Shown: one piece after another, positions 8,129 to 17,238 of the stretch
Position numbering within the stretch: the first letter of the stretch is position 1
Layout: each line of letters opens with the position of its first letter
Source: Lachnospiraceae bacterium
GTDB taxonomy: Bacteria > Bacillota > Clostridia > Lachnospirales > Lachnospiraceae
Length of the DNA: 64,000 bases
Assembly: GCA_003979345.1 (NCBI GenBank)
Contig: RYVZ01000002.1
Span: 62,001 to 126,000, forward strand
Direction: 5' to 3'
The notes under the pieces: generated by a model
Seen by the model: only the letters and a program-made list of their open reading frames with translations
The model's database searches: none
Told to the model about the DNA's origin: nothing
Position numbers and translations under genes: made by a program

Positions 8129-10330
8129 ATGCAATTTATACATGTAGATGAGGGAAAACTGCATATTGTTTTTGGCATTACGGAAAAGAATCAGATCAAG
8201 CTGCTACATTTTTCAGCGGTGGAATTTGATGAAAAAAAGCTCTGCAAAGAGCCGCAGTTTATTGACGAGATGTTCCAGCTCGTACAGGTGAATTTTTCGG
8301 GATATGACCGTCCTTATGAAAAACACGGGAATAAATATATCGCGACGGTGCCGGGCTATACGCTTGCCTATGAGGGCATGAAGGATTCCCGGAATGCGAT
8401 CGGGCGCAAGCTTGTCATTACGCAGAAGGATGCGGCGACGGGCGCGTATGTCGTGACGACCTGGCAGTTTTATGAGGGAACGCAGATCGTGCGTATGTGG
8501 AACGAGGTATTCAACGAGGGAAATGAGACGCAGACTTTAGAGTACCTTTCAACCTTTTATTATGCGGGGATCGAGAAAGAGGGAGAGGGTTCCACCGACG
8601 ATAAAATGGAACTGCGGATCTGTCATAACGGCTGGCAGAAAGAAATGAACTGGCAGACGTACTCGTTTCCGGAGCTTGGATTCGGTCAGACGCAGCCGAC
8701 GGTCTATCAGCGTACGAGTAAGACGATCGAGGTGACGAATACCGGAAACTGGTCCACGAAAGAATATCTGCCGATGGGCTATCTTGCCAATACAGAAGCG
8801 GACAGCGCGCTCTATTGGCAGATCGAGCACAACGGCTCATGGCACTGGGAGATCGGCGACCAGAACCGGCATTTTTATGTGGCGGTAAGCGGCCCGACCG
8901 AAATCCAGTCTCACTGGTATAAAGTGCTGGAGCCGGGAGATTCCTTCTGCTCGGTTCCGGTTGCGGTCGGTGTCGGGGCGGCGGATTTTAATGAGGCAAT
9001 GGGAGAACTGACAAAATATCGCAGGAAGATCCGCAGACCCAATCAGGACAATGAGAAGCTGCCTGTCATATTTAACGATTATATGAACTGTCTGTTCGGC
9101 GATCCGACGAGCGAAAAAGAATTTCCGCTCATTGACGCGGCGGCAAAGGCGGGTTGTGAATACTTTGTGATCGACGCGGGCTGGTATGCGCCGGGTTTAT
9201 GGTGGGACAGCGTCGGCGAGTGGCAGGAGTGCCGCGAGCGCTTTCCGAACGGAATCCGCGAGGTGACCGACTATATTCGCGGGAAAGGAATGGTTCCGGG
9301 CGTCTGGCTGGAACTGGAGGTCATGGGAATCTGCTGTGAAAAAGCAAAGAGCGTGCCGGACGACTGGTTTTTTGTACGCCATGGAAAACGGGTGTATGAC
9401 CGGAGCCGCTATCAGCTGGATTTTCGCAATCCGGCAGTGATCAGCCATGTGAATGAGGTGATTGACCGTGTTGTGAATGAATATGGCGTCGGCTATATCA
9501 AGATGGATTATAATATCGAGCCGGGGATCGGAACCGAGCTGTATGCGGACAGTGTCGGCGACGGGCTTATGCAGCACGAGAAAGCCTATCTGGACTGGCT
9601 TGACGAGGTGTTTGAGAAATATCCTGATCTGGTCATCGAGAACTGCGGCAGCGGCGGACTGCGCATCGATTATGCGTTGCTTTCGCGTTACAGCATCCAG
9701 TCCACATCCGATCAGGAGGATTATATCAATTACGCGACGATCGCGGCAAATGCGGCGTCGGGCGTGACGCCGGAGCAGGCGGCGGTCTGGTCGTATCCGC
9801 AGCGCGAGGGCATGAAAGAAAAAGAGGGATCGCTCAGAGAAAGGGCTGACATTTTAGAGGAAACCGTTTATAATATGGTCAATACCATGCTGCTGCGCAT
9901 TCATCAGAGCGGACATTTGGCGGAATTGTCCGACAATCGCTTTGCGCTGGTAAAAGAGGGGATTGACTATTATAAATCCATACGTGCTGATATTGCGCGT
10001 GCGCTGCCGTACTGGCCGATCGGGACGGCGGACAGCAGGGACGGCCTGCTTGCATCCGCGCTTGTCACGGATGAGCGGATGATTCTTGCGGTGTGGCGCA
10101 GGGGCGGGGAACAGGCGCGTGTTATTCTGCCGCTTGCAGAGGGCTTTCACGGGAAGCGTGCGGTTGAGGTGCGCTGTGTATATCCGGCGGCGGAGCAGGC
10201 TGATGTTTCGGGAGAACCGTTCAGACAGGAACTTACCTGTAATTTTGATTTTAACCCGGTGACGGGCGAGCTGGTGGCAGACTTACCAAAACCCGTTATG
10301 GCGAGGATCTTTGAGATCACACTGCGATGA
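8129..10330 (+). CDS. Second GH36-family alpha-galactosidase-like enzyme, divergent
   Basis: A 733-residue GH36/clan D protein only distantly like its neighbour. The barrel motifs are present: EYFVIDAGWYA, VPGVWLELEVMG, then nucleophile Asp460 in GYIKMDYN and acid/base Asp528 in STSDQED. The N-terminal half (about 1-320) is a beta-sandwich with little similarity to the first GH36 enzyme. No signal peptide is seen, so it acts inside the cell. It may remove galactose placed differently on the oligosaccharide or act on other alpha-galactosides such as raffinose. The enzyme class is well supported by the catalytic motifs; the substrate is inferred from the locus. Confidence 0.85.
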   Translation: MQFIHVDEGKLHIVFGITEKNQIKLLHFSAVEFDEKKLCKEPQFIDEMFQLVQVNFSGYDRPYEKHGNKYIATVPGYTLAYEGMKDSRNAIGRKLVITQKDAATGAYVVTTWQFYEGTQIVRMWNEVFNEGNETQTLEYLSTFYYAGIEKEGEGSTDDKMELRICHNGWQKEMNWQTYSFPELGFGQTQPTVYQRTSKTIEVTNTGNWSTKEYLPMGYLANTEADSALYWQIEHNGSWHWEIGDQNRHFYVAVSGPTEIQSHWYKVLEPGDSFCSVPVAVGVGAADFNEAMGELTKYRRKIRRPNQDNEKLPVIFNDYMNCLFGDPTSEKEFPLIDAAAKAGCEYFVIDAGWYAPGLWWDSVGEWQECRERFPNGIREVTDYIRGKGMVPGVWLELEVMGICCEKAKSVPDDWFFVRHGKRVYDRSRYQLDFRNPAVISHVNEVIDRVVNEYGVGYIKMDYNIEPGIGTELYADSVGDGLMQHEKAYLDWLDEVFEKYPDLVIENCGSGGLRIDYALLSRYSIQSTSDQEDYINYATIAANAASGVTPEQAAVWSYPQREGMKEKEGSLRERADILEETVYNMVNTMLLRIHQSGHLAELSDNRFALVKEGIDYYKSIRADIARALPYWPIGTADSRDGLLASALVTDERMILAVWRRGGEQARVILPLAEGFHGKRAVEVRCVYPAAEQADVSGEPFRQELTCNFDFNPVTGELVADLPKPVMARIFEITLR

Positions 10331-10347
10331 TGCATATACGCGTTTAT

Positions 10348-10478
10348 AGGCGTTTTGCAAATGCCGGAAATATCGAATTAGGCGATTGCGAAACACACTA
10401 ATAAGGTGCATGGATTGTATATTTTGCACAATGATATACGTATCAAAAGGCGTTTCGCAAATGCCTGAAACATCAAAT
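10348..10478. repeat. Pair of 31-bp direct repeats spaced 100 bp apart
   Basis: 10348-10378 and 10448-10478 match at 27 of 31 positions (both start AGGCGTTT and contain GCAAATGCC). Each can form a 7-bp hairpin (GGCGTTT with AAATGCC, one G-U pair, CGC/TGC loop). They fill the 171-bp gap before the 2-epimerase gene; the second copy ends just before its AAGGAGG ribosome site. Between them is AT-rich sequence without a recognisable gene. Confidence 0.6.
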
Positions 10479-10501
10479 AGGAGCAAGGAGGAACAGATAA
10501 C

Positions 10502-11689
10502 ATGGCAATGGTACAGGAAATCAGGGATCATCTGGTCGGTACGATCATTCCGTTCTGGAAGCGTCTGCGGGATGATGAGCACGGCGGCTACTACGGTTAC
10601 ATGGATTTTGACTTACAGGTGGACAGGCGGGCGGTGAAAGGCTGCATCTTAAACAGCCGCATCACATGGTTTTTTGCAAACGCTTACACGCTCTTAAAAG
10701 ATCAGTCACTATTGGATGAGGCACGGCACGGCTATGAGTTCATGAGGGATTTCTGCATTGATAAAGAAAACGGCGGCATTTTTTGGTCGATGACCTATGA
10801 CGGAAAGCCGGAGGATTCGACGAAACATACTTATAATCAGGCGTTTGCGGTCTATGCACTTTCTTCTTATTATGAGGCGAGCGGGGATAAAGATGCGCTT
10901 GCGCTTGCGTATGATCTGTTCCATATCATTGAGGAGCGCTGTACGGACGAGCTCGGCTACAAGGAGGCGTTCAACTTAAAGTTTGAGGAGGTCGAAAACG
11001 ACAAGCTTTCTGAGAACGGTGTGATCGCGGAAAAGACCATGAACACGCTGTTGCATGTATTCGAAGGCTATACAGAGCTGTATCGCGTTGATCATAACCC
11101 TGAGGTAAAAGAAAAACTGGAATGGATGATGGACACGTTTGCCGATCATATGTATAACCCCGAACTGCACCGTCAGGAAGTGTTCTTTGACCGCGAGTAC
11201 CATACACTCATCGATCTGCATTCCTACGGGCATGATATTGAAACGGCATGGCTGATCGACCGCGGCGTTGAGGTTCTCGGCAATCCACATTATGCTGAAA
11301 AGATGACGCCGGTCACGAAGGATCTGACAGCACAGATTTACAAGATCGCGTTCGACGGGCATTCCCTGCATAACGAATGCGAGCGCGGCGTTGTCAATAC
11401 ATCCCGCATCTGGTGGGTGCAGGCGGAGACGATCGTCGGATTTCTGAACGGTTATCAGATGGATCCGTCCAAAAAAGAATATCTGGAGGCGGCGCGCTCC
11501 GAGTGGGAGTACATCAAAGAGCATCTGATCGATGCCCGCGAAGGCTCCGAATGGTTCTGGGAGGTTGACATTGAGGGAAATCCCACATCGAAAAAACCGA
11601 TCGTGGAACCGTGGAAATGCCCGTACCATAACGGAAGGATGTGTATTGAAGTTATCCGCCGTGCGGAGGAAATGGATGTGGAGCTATAA
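10502..11689 (+). CDS. Cellobiose/mannobiose 2-epimerase (AGE family)
   Basis: A 395-residue (alpha/alpha)6-barrel epimerase of the N-acylglucosamine 2-epimerase/cellobiose 2-epimerase family. In mannan loci this enzyme converts beta-1,4-mannobiose into mannosylglucose, the substrate of the GH130_1 enzyme encoded next. Family motifs seen: HTYNQAFAVYALSSYYEAS, SYGHDIETAWLI with His244, LHNECERG, and PYHNGRM with His376. These two histidines sit where the catalytic ones are in Ruminococcus cellobiose 2-epimerase (about 243 and 374). It has no signal peptide. AAGGAGG precedes the ATG. The gap to the GH130 gene contains two hairpins that may reduce read-through. Confidence 0.93.
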   Translation: MAMVQEIRDHLVGTIIPFWKRLRDDEHGGYYGYMDFDLQVDRRAVKGCILNSRITWFFANAYTLLKDQSLLDEARHGYEFMRDFCIDKENGGIFWSMTYDGKPEDSTKHTYNQAFAVYALSSYYEASGDKDALALAYDLFHIIEERCTDELGYKEAFNLKFEEVENDKLSENGVIAEKTMNTLLHVFEGYTELYRVDHNPEVKEKLEWMMDTFADHMYNPELHRQEVFFDREYHTLIDLHSYGHDIETAWLIDRGVEVLGNPHYAEKMTPVTKDLTAQIYKIAFDGHSLHNECERGVVNTSRIWWVQAETIVGFLNGYQMDPSKKEYLEAARSEWEYIKEHLIDAREGSEWFWEVDIEGNPTSKKPIVEPWKCPYHNGRMCIEVIRRAEEMDVEL

Positions 11690-11697
11690 CGTGAAAA

Positions 11698-11744
11698 AGT
11701 ACTTCTAACCGCTTATGCCAAAGGGCATTTCGCGGAGAAGTACT
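11698..11744 (+). terminator. Long hairpin after the 2-epimerase gene
   Basis: AGTACTTCT (11698-11706) pairs perfectly with AGAAGTACT (11736-11744), enclosing CCGC/GCGG and TGCC/GGCA stems. There is no T run after it, so it looks more like an RNA-stabilising or attenuating hairpin than a classical terminator. Confidence 0.45.
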
Positions 11745-11756
11745 AAGTTTCATGCC

Positions 11757-11803
11757 GAAAAATGCCTGAGCGAGCCTGCTCGCTCTGAGTACGGGCATTT
11801 TTC
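11757..11803 (+). terminator. Rho-independent terminator-like hairpin
   Basis: GAAAAATGCC (11757-11766) pairs with GGCATTTTTC (11794-11803), with an inner perfect GAGCGAG/CTCGCTC stem around CCTG. The right arm ends in a T5 run. It lies 57 bp before the GH130_1 start and would partially separate that gene from the operon before it. Confidence 0.6.
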
Positions 11804-11859
11804 ATGGTGATTTGAGATTCTGCAAAGTGGAACCATAAGAGTTAAGGAGGAGGAACCCT

Positions 11860-13029
11860 ATGTTACATGAACAGTATTATGTAGAACTCGCAAAGCAGAA
11901 GAAGCTGCTGGAGCGGAAAAATGTAAAAAGCGATCTCTATAACGGTATTTACGACCGTTATCAGTATCCGGTATTGACGAGCGGCCATATTCCGCTGACA
12001 TGGCGTTATGACTTAAATCCAGAGACTAACCCGTATTTTATGGAGCGTCTCGGCATCAATGCGGTCATGAACTCCGGTGCAATCGAGTTAAACGGAAAGT
12101 TTTATCTGGTCGCAAGAATTGAGGGCAATGACAGAAAATCATTTTTTGGCGTTGCGGAGAGCGATAACGGGATCGACGGCTTCCGGTTCTGGGATTATCC
12201 GATCCTGCTTGACGATACATGTCCGGAGGAGACCAATGTATACGATATGCGCCTGACGAAGCATGAAGACGGCTACATTTACGGCGTGTTCTGCTCCGAG
12301 AGCAAGGATACGACCGTGAACGATCTGTCGGCGGCAGTTGCGGCGGCAGGCATTGTCAGGACGAAGGACTTAAAGAACTGGGAGCGCCTTGAGAACTTAA
12401 AGACCTTAAATTCCCCGCAGCAGAGAAATGTCGTACTGCACCCGGAATTTGTAAACGGCAAGTATGCGTTCTATACAAGACCGATGGATGATTTCATTGA
12501 TACCGGTTCGGGCGGCGGCGTCGGCTTCGGACTGTGCGACGACATTACCCATGCGGTCATTGACGAGGAGATCATCACGAGCAAGCGCAAATACCATACG
12601 ATCACCGAGGCGAAAAACGGTGCGGGCGCCGTGCCGATCAAGACGCCGAAGGGATGGATCCACATTGCGCACGGCGTGCGCAATACGGCTGCAGGTTTGC
12701 GCTATGTCATCTATGCGTTTGCAACCGACTTAAACGATCCGTCAAAAGTGATCGCGGAGCCGTCCGGTCTGCTGATCGGACCGCACGGAAAAGAACGGGT
12801 TGGTGACGTCAGCAATGTCGTGTTCACGAATGGCGCGATCGCGCGGGAGAACGGGGATGTTTATATTTACTATGCTTCGAGCGATACGAGGATGCATGTC
12901 GCAACGACGACGATCGACAGGCTGATCGATTATGTGTTCCATACGCCGGAGGATCCGGGGCGCTCCGTGGAATGCGTCGCACAGCGCTGTGAGCTGATTA
13001 AGAAGAATCTGGAGTTTTTGGGCAGATAA
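11860..13029 (+). CDS. GH130_1 4-O-beta-mannosyl-glucose phosphorylase
   Basis: A 389-residue cytoplasmic GH130 enzyme of the mannosylglucose phosphorylase group (GH130_1): it splits beta-1,4-mannosyl-glucose with phosphate into mannose 1-phosphate and glucose. The five-bladed propeller motifs are present, with the catalytic Asp129 in NVYDMRLT, and GSGGGVGFGLCDD, KYHTITEAKNGAGAVPI and HGVRNTAAGLRY as subgroup-like blocks. It works with the preceding 2-epimerase, which makes its substrate. GGAGGAGG lies before the ATG. A strong terminator follows, which closes the first half of the mannan locus. Confidence 0.93.
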   Translation: MLHEQYYVELAKQKKLLERKNVKSDLYNGIYDRYQYPVLTSGHIPLTWRYDLNPETNPYFMERLGINAVMNSGAIELNGKFYLVARIEGNDRKSFFGVAESDNGIDGFRFWDYPILLDDTCPEETNVYDMRLTKHEDGYIYGVFCSESKDTTVNDLSAAVAAAGIVRTKDLKNWERLENLKTLNSPQQRNVVLHPEFVNGKYAFYTRPMDDFIDTGSGGGVGFGLCDDITHAVIDEEIITSKRKYHTITEAKNGAGAVPIKTPKGWIHIAHGVRNTAAGLRYVIYAFATDLNDPSKVIAEPSGLLIGPHGKERVGDVSNVVFTNGAIARENGDVYIYYASSDTRMHVATTTIDRLIDYVFHTPEDPGRSVECVAQRCELIKKNLEFLGR

Positions 13030-13059
13030 ATGTAACTAAGGCTTAGAGATATAAAAAAT

Positions 13060-13098
13060 GGTAAGGCAAGTGATTGTGGACTTGTCTTACCGTTTTTT
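13060..13098 (+). terminator. Strong rho-independent terminator after GH130_1
   Basis: A 12-bp stem (13060-13071 with 13080-13091, one G-U pair) with an 8-base loop is followed directly by a T run (13093-13098). It closes the first mannan transcription unit just before the RiPP cluster. Confidence 0.9.
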
Positions 13099-13179
13099 CT
13101 TCTTGATAGAAGAATGAAAAAATATAAAAGTAAAGAAATAAATAGAAAGCGAAAAAATAATACAAAAGTAGAGATACAG

Positions 13180-13208
13180 TTGACAAAGAATTAGCATGGT
13201 GTTAAACT
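13180..13208 (+). promoter_or_regulatory. Sigma-A-type promoter for the RiPP cluster
   Basis: A perfect -35 TTGACA (13180-13185), a 17-base spacer and TAAACT (13203-13208, four of six) as -10. It lies 38 bp before the FkbM gene in very AT-rich DNA. It is the only good promoter seen within the cluster, so all genes to the peptidase may be one transcript. Confidence 0.65.
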
Positions 13209-13245
13209 ATAAATTAAAATATGATATAGAAGTGAATAGAACCCA

Positions 13246-14298
13246 ATGAATAATGAGTTGCTTCATGTATTGAAAAAAATAGAGGAAGAAGTTTATTTGA
13301 ACCCGCAATATACGGTGGATCAATTATGTTGGGATTTGCAGGACAGAAAAGATTTTTTTTCTGGGGAAGAATTAAAGATGCGGGCTGAAAGTGTCACCAT
13401 ACTATGCGATATTAAATTCGAGTGGACAAAAAAAGAAAGAGCCGTTCGATTTCTGTCATATTATCTTCAAAATGTCGAAAAGTTTGAGGAATTAAAAGAA
13501 ATTTTACAAGATGTTAAATCAAAAGAAGTCTTAGAATGGCTGATTAAGAAAAATATGGCATATGCAGTCTGTGGTGATATAGCAAAAAGGCTATATGATA
13601 ATCTTGATTGTGTGGTCTCAATAGACAGAGATAAGAGAATTGTTCATTATCAAAATATATTTGAGGTACATGGATATCGGATTTATGCAAGTGAACAAGA
13701 GCTGTATGATACATGGGTAAGGAAGCAGTATTTGCTAGAGGGGATTTGTGAGCCGGAGAAGGGGGATGTTGTTCTTAGTGTGGGAGCATTTTATGGTGAG
13801 ACATCTATTTGGTTTTCCGAACGGGTTGGTGATTTTGGAAAAGTGTACGCGTTTGAGGCGGTTGCGCGGAATGCTTGGGTAGCGGAGTGTAATTGTAGAA
13901 GAAACGGCATAAAAAATATTTTGGTAGAAAATAGTTGTTTATGGAGTGCAGAACAGAGTGTTTACGTGGAGCAAGATGATGCGGCTAGTCGTGTATCTGA
14001 AAATACTGAAGGAACTGAAATGAAAGCGATAACTTTGGATACATATTGTGAAAAGAATCGGATTTCAAAAGTGGATTATATCAAAATGGATATTGAAGGG
14101 GCTGAGTATGAAGCTTTGTTGGGGACGGAAAATGTAATCCGGAAAAACAAACCAAAGCTTGCAATTTGTGTGTATCATTCCGCAGAAGATTTTATACGGA
14201 TTCCGCAAAAGATTAAAGAGTATGTACCTGAATATAGATTATATTTGTCACATAAGAATGAAGATTTGAATGAGACGGTTGTGTTTGCAACGGTATAG
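13246..14298 (+). CDS. FkbM-family methyltransferase in RiPP cluster
   Basis: A 350-residue protein whose second half (about 170-345) is an FkbM-type SAM-dependent methyltransferase: GDVVLSVGAFYGETS (SAM-binding loop, Gly180 region), then VYAFEAVARNA, then VDYIKMDIEGAEYEAL and KPKLAICVYH, the family's hallmark blocks. The first 150 residues are helical and charged with no domain I recognise. FkbM enzymes methylate oxygen atoms of sugars, acids or natural products. It is the first gene after the cluster promoter and ends 7 bp before the nucleotidyltransferase start, so a tailoring role on the peptide or a small molecule is likely. The ribosome site is weak (AGAAGTGA). Confidence 0.8.
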   Translation: MNNELLHVLKKIEEEVYLNPQYTVDQLCWDLQDRKDFFSGEELKMRAESVTILCDIKFEWTKKERAVRFLSYYLQNVEKFEELKEILQDVKSKEVLEWLIKKNMAYAVCGDIAKRLYDNLDCVVSIDRDKRIVHYQNIFEVHGYRIYASEQELYDTWVRKQYLLEGICEPEKGDVVLSVGAFYGETSIWFSERVGDFGKVYAFEAVARNAWVAECNCRRNGIKNILVENSCLWSAEQSVYVEQDDAASRVSENTEGTEMKAITLDTYCEKNRISKVDYIKMDIEGAEYEALLGTENVIRKNKPKLAICVYHSAEDFIRIPQKIKEYVPEYRLYLSHKNEDLNETVVFATV

Positions 14299-14305
14299 GA
14301 TAAAA

Positions 14306-15916
14306 ATGGAACAGAAATTATCATTGGAAGAACAAATGGTTGTCGCACTGTCAGCGGTTCAGGCAGATGAGTGTCACATAGGAAAAATGGGGGTATCATC
14401 GCTAGACTGGGATATGGTTATGAATATCGCAAAAGAGCAGGATGTATATACGATTGTCTGCCACAATATTGAGCGTTTCCAACACTTACTTCCAAAGGTT
14501 CCTATTGATTATCAATATTTGAAGTATCGCGAAATCTATAAAAAGGTTTATAGAGCAGAAATGAAAAAACTTGAGCAGGCATTGGATTACGCAGGAATTC
14601 GGGTGTTCTTTTTCAAAGGATATGTACTTGACAAGACAATTTATCATGGACTACGTGACTATTCCGATGTTGACATTTCGGTTGATAGCGACAATTATGA
14701 AGGTTTCTTAAAAGTTTTAGAAGCACTGGGGTATATAAACGTACCGCACAATATGGGGTTTGGGATGAAGGAGGCTTTTCTTCAAACGGCGGAAATGGTG
14801 GGAGAATCCATAAAGATCGTGGGGAGATTTGAAATTTGTATTGATATACACAAAATAGCAAAGCAGAGTCCCGATTATTTGGATTATTTTTGGAATGATT
14901 CAGATGCGATTAAATGTGTGTGCATGCCAAGATTGTATGAACATTGTGTTTTGTCATGCCGACATGCGTGGAGACACTATCCGCATCCTTATAGAATGAT
15001 AGAGCATCGACACTCGATGACATTAAAAAACTTGATGGATATAAGAGAACTATATTGTTTAATACGACAAGAGGATGAAGAACTGGAATTCTTTCAATAT
15101 GCTAACAGAATAAGGGCTGTCCATGTAGTGAGTGAAATGTTGTATTTAACGGAACGTATCTTCGGAGATTTTGTTTCGGAGCAGTTTAAGTTTTCTTTTT
15201 TTAGCAGAGTGAAGCATGATTATGATGATGGTGTGATTATTTCTAAGTTTGAAGATAGGTTATTTTACAAGGAGGAAGAGAAAGAAAAAGCCATTATTCT
15301 GACAAAAAAGCATTTGGAGATGTTAGCCAATGGGAAAGAAATGATTTGCAGGAAGATTTTGAATCAAATATATAAAGGAGAAGCCGCATTTGCACTCCCG
15401 GTTGAAATATCCACAACAACATGCGGTTATTGGTATGATATTTATGGCGGATATTGTAAAAATATGGACGAAAAGCAGGCAAATGTTGGATTGTACTGGA
15501 ATGACAGGTTGTTTGTGTTGATAGCCGATATAGAAGAAAGTGATTGTAGCTTTTTGGAACATGATTATGAGGAAGAGACGCGGGATTGTATCGTGTTAAA
15601 TTTTGTATCTCAGGATATTACGCTGCGGATTAGTCCGGTCAGTTACAATAAATGTCCGGTATATCAGGTCTTGCAGGAAAAAAGAGTAAAAGTTGCGGAA
15701 TGTTTATTTGATATGCGATTACGGGATGGCGGTTACCAATGTGCCATTTGTATACCGTGGGATTTCTTAAACATAGTTCCTTTTGTGAATTGTACATTTG
15801 TGTTATATATCAATTTTTATGTAGGAAAGGCGATTGAATTTGGCAAAGATATTTTGATGCCGTTTGGATATTCTACAACTGTAAGAATTGTGGATAGTAA
15901 GGGAGGGACAAAATGA
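14306..15916 (+). CDS. Nucleotidyltransferase-fold protein with C-terminal CBM9-like domain
   Basis: A 536-residue protein. The first 300 residues match the uncharacterised nucleotidyltransferase family (NTP_transf_5 type) seen in Firmicute lasso-peptide clusters: Lys104 in FFFKGYVLDK, then LRDYSDVDISVDSD with metal-binding Asp121 and Asp123, then a helical part with a WRHYPHP motif. Residues about 360-530 form a separate all-beta module (NVGLYWNDRLFVLIADIEE, later CAICIPWDFLNIVPF) that resembles CBM9/DOMON sugar-binding domains. The start at 14306 is preferred over an upstream in-frame ATG that overlaps the FkbM gene. It overlaps the RRE gene by ATGA. The nucleotide-transfer role is inferred from the family; the tail assignment is tentative. 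Confidence 0.7.
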   Translation: MEQKLSLEEQMVVALSAVQADECHIGKMGVSSLDWDMVMNIAKEQDVYTIVCHNIERFQHLLPKVPIDYQYLKYREIYKKVYRAEMKKLEQALDYAGIRVFFFKGYVLDKTIYHGLRDYSDVDISVDSDNYEGFLKVLEALGYINVPHNMGFGMKEAFLQTAEMVGESIKIVGRFEICIDIHKIAKQSPDYLDYFWNDSDAIKCVCMPRLYEHCVLSCRHAWRHYPHPYRMIEHRHSMTLKNLMDIRELYCLIRQEDEELEFFQYANRIRAVHVVSEMLYLTERIFGDFVSEQFKFSFFSRVKHDYDDGVIISKFEDRLFYKEEEKEKAIILTKKHLEMLANGKEMICRKILNQIYKGEAAFALPVEISTTTCGYWYDIYGGYCKNMDEKQANVGLYWNDRLFVLIADIEESDCSFLEHDYEEETRDCIVLNFVSQDITLRISPVSYNKCPVYQVLQEKRVKVAECLFDMRLRDGGYQCAICIPWDFLNIVPFVNCTFVLYINFYVGKAIEFGKDILMPFGYSTTVRIVDSKGGTK

Positions 15917-16185
15917 ATTATATAGCAAATCCGAAGTGTATCAATGAAAGAGTGGAAGACGGTGTGATCATATTAAATGAGGAAAATGGAAATACGATTG
16001 TCCTGAATGAGACGGCAGCATTTTTATATGAACACATCACATTAGGCTCGGAGGAAGCGGTGATAAAGGCTTTGTGCTCAATACTGGAGGACAGGGTGGA
16101 TATAGAGACTGTTGAGAGAGACTGCAAAGAATGTATTCAGCGGATGACAGACGCTCAGGTGTTATTGGAGGCGGGAAATGTTTGA
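15913..16185 (+). CDS. PqqD-like RiPP recognition element (RRE) protein
   Basis: A 90-residue PqqD-family protein. It has the family layout: N-terminal beta strands with ILNEENGNTIVLNETAAFLYEHI, then three helices. In RiPP pathways such stand-alone proteins bind the precursor leader and present it to the modifying enzyme. It overlaps the nucleotidyltransferase by ATGA and overlaps the radical SAM gene by 8 bp, which implies co-translation and a complex with the radical SAM enzyme. Both candidate precursors carry a YxxP leader motif followed by a hydrophobic residue, like the motif known to be bound by RREs in lasso-peptide systems. Confidence 0.85.
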   Translation: MNYIANPKCINERVEDGVIILNEENGNTIVLNETAAFLYEHITLGSEEAVIKALCSILEDRVDIETVERDCKECIQRMTDAQVLLEAGNV

Positions 16186-17224
16186 AAATCAGCGGTTTGT
16201 TATAACAAATTTGTATGTCGAATTGACTTCTTCTTGTAATTTACGATGCAGGCATTGCTATAATTCATCCGGTTCGCCGGGGAAAGAATTGCCGATAAAA
16301 TTGCTAAAAGCAGCTATTCGTCAGGCAAAAGAAGACGGAGTCCGATTCATTAGCTTATCAGGAGGTGAGCCGCTTTTATACGGAAGTATATGGGAATTAA
16401 TGGATTATCTAAGTGATATGGATATCTTCTTTTTGTTAATTACAAATGGCACTTTGCTTGAGCGCGATGTCGTTCAAAGATTGACAAAATATCGTTGTAA
16501 CATTCAATTGAGTTTGGATGGTCCTGATTCCGAATCGCATGATGCTGTCAGGGGAAAAGGGAACTTTGATCGGGCAGTTAGTAACATCAAAAAATTGCAT
16601 GAGAGTGGGTTTGAAGGAAATGTGGTTATCAAAGGGGTATTGACGGAATATCTCACGGAACAAAGCATTCAAAAATATCGTTTGTTGGCGGAGGAAGTGG
16701 GAGCGGTAAAGGTTGAGTACGGATGGCTTAATCGGACAGGAAGAGGTAAGGATAATTACGAAGACTTGTTTATTGGCAAGGATAGGATTGCAGAATATAT
16801 AGAGATACTGCATAAAAATCAGTATAAAGATGATCGGTTGGAGATATCCGATATCGGGTATACAGACAAGTGCCCACTGGTATCAGTTGAAGAAAATCCA
16901 TTAGAAGTCAGTCCTAAAATAACTTATGATGGGAATGTGTTTCCGTGTCAAATGTTTGTGGATGATGAATTTGCTCTGGGAAATATTTATAAACAAACGC
17001 TGATGGAATGCATACAGGGGGAACGGTTTCTGAAACTGTTAGAATTGCTTTCGTTAAGGAAAGAATTTATGCCAGCGTGTCAACGTTGTGTATACAAAAT
17101 TCATTGTTCACGCGGTTGCCCGGCATTAGGGGTTAACCAAGGGAATCTGTTTGCGTGTGATGAGTTCTGTAAAGCGCGGAAAATGGAGTTTTCAGACAAG
17201 CTGTGCAGAAAAGCGTCGGTTTGA
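16178..17224 (+). CDS. Radical SAM-SPASM peptide maturase
   Basis: A 348-residue radical SAM enzyme. The 4Fe-4S cluster triad is Cys20, Cys24 and Cys27 in SSCNLRCRHC; LSGGEPLLY is the SAM-binding GGE motif. The C-terminal SPASM domain is complete: GX4C ending at Cys257, then Cys301-X2-Cys304-X5-Cys310-X3-Cys314 and Cys331, binding two auxiliary clusters. Such enzymes make thioether or carbon-carbon crosslinks in RiPP precursors. The gene overlaps the RRE gene and lies upstream of the two cysteine-rich precursors. The bond type (sactipeptide, ranthipeptide or other) cannot be told from sequence. Confidence 0.9.
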   Translation: MFENQRFVITNLYVELTSSCNLRCRHCYNSSGSPGKELPIKLLKAAIRQAKEDGVRFISLSGGEPLLYGSIWELMDYLSDMDIFFLLITNGTLLERDVVQRLTKYRCNIQLSLDGPDSESHDAVRGKGNFDRAVSNIKKLHESGFEGNVVIKGVLTEYLTEQSIQKYRLLAEEVGAVKVEYGWLNRTGRGKDNYEDLFIGKDRIAEYIEILHKNQYKDDRLEISDIGYTDKCPLVSVEENPLEVSPKITYDGNVFPCQMFVDDEFALGNIYKQTLMECIQGERFLKLLELLSLRKEFMPACQRCVYKIHCSRGCPALGVNQGNLFACDEFCKARKMEFSDKLCRKASV

Positions 17225-17238
17225 AGGGAGATGTATTT

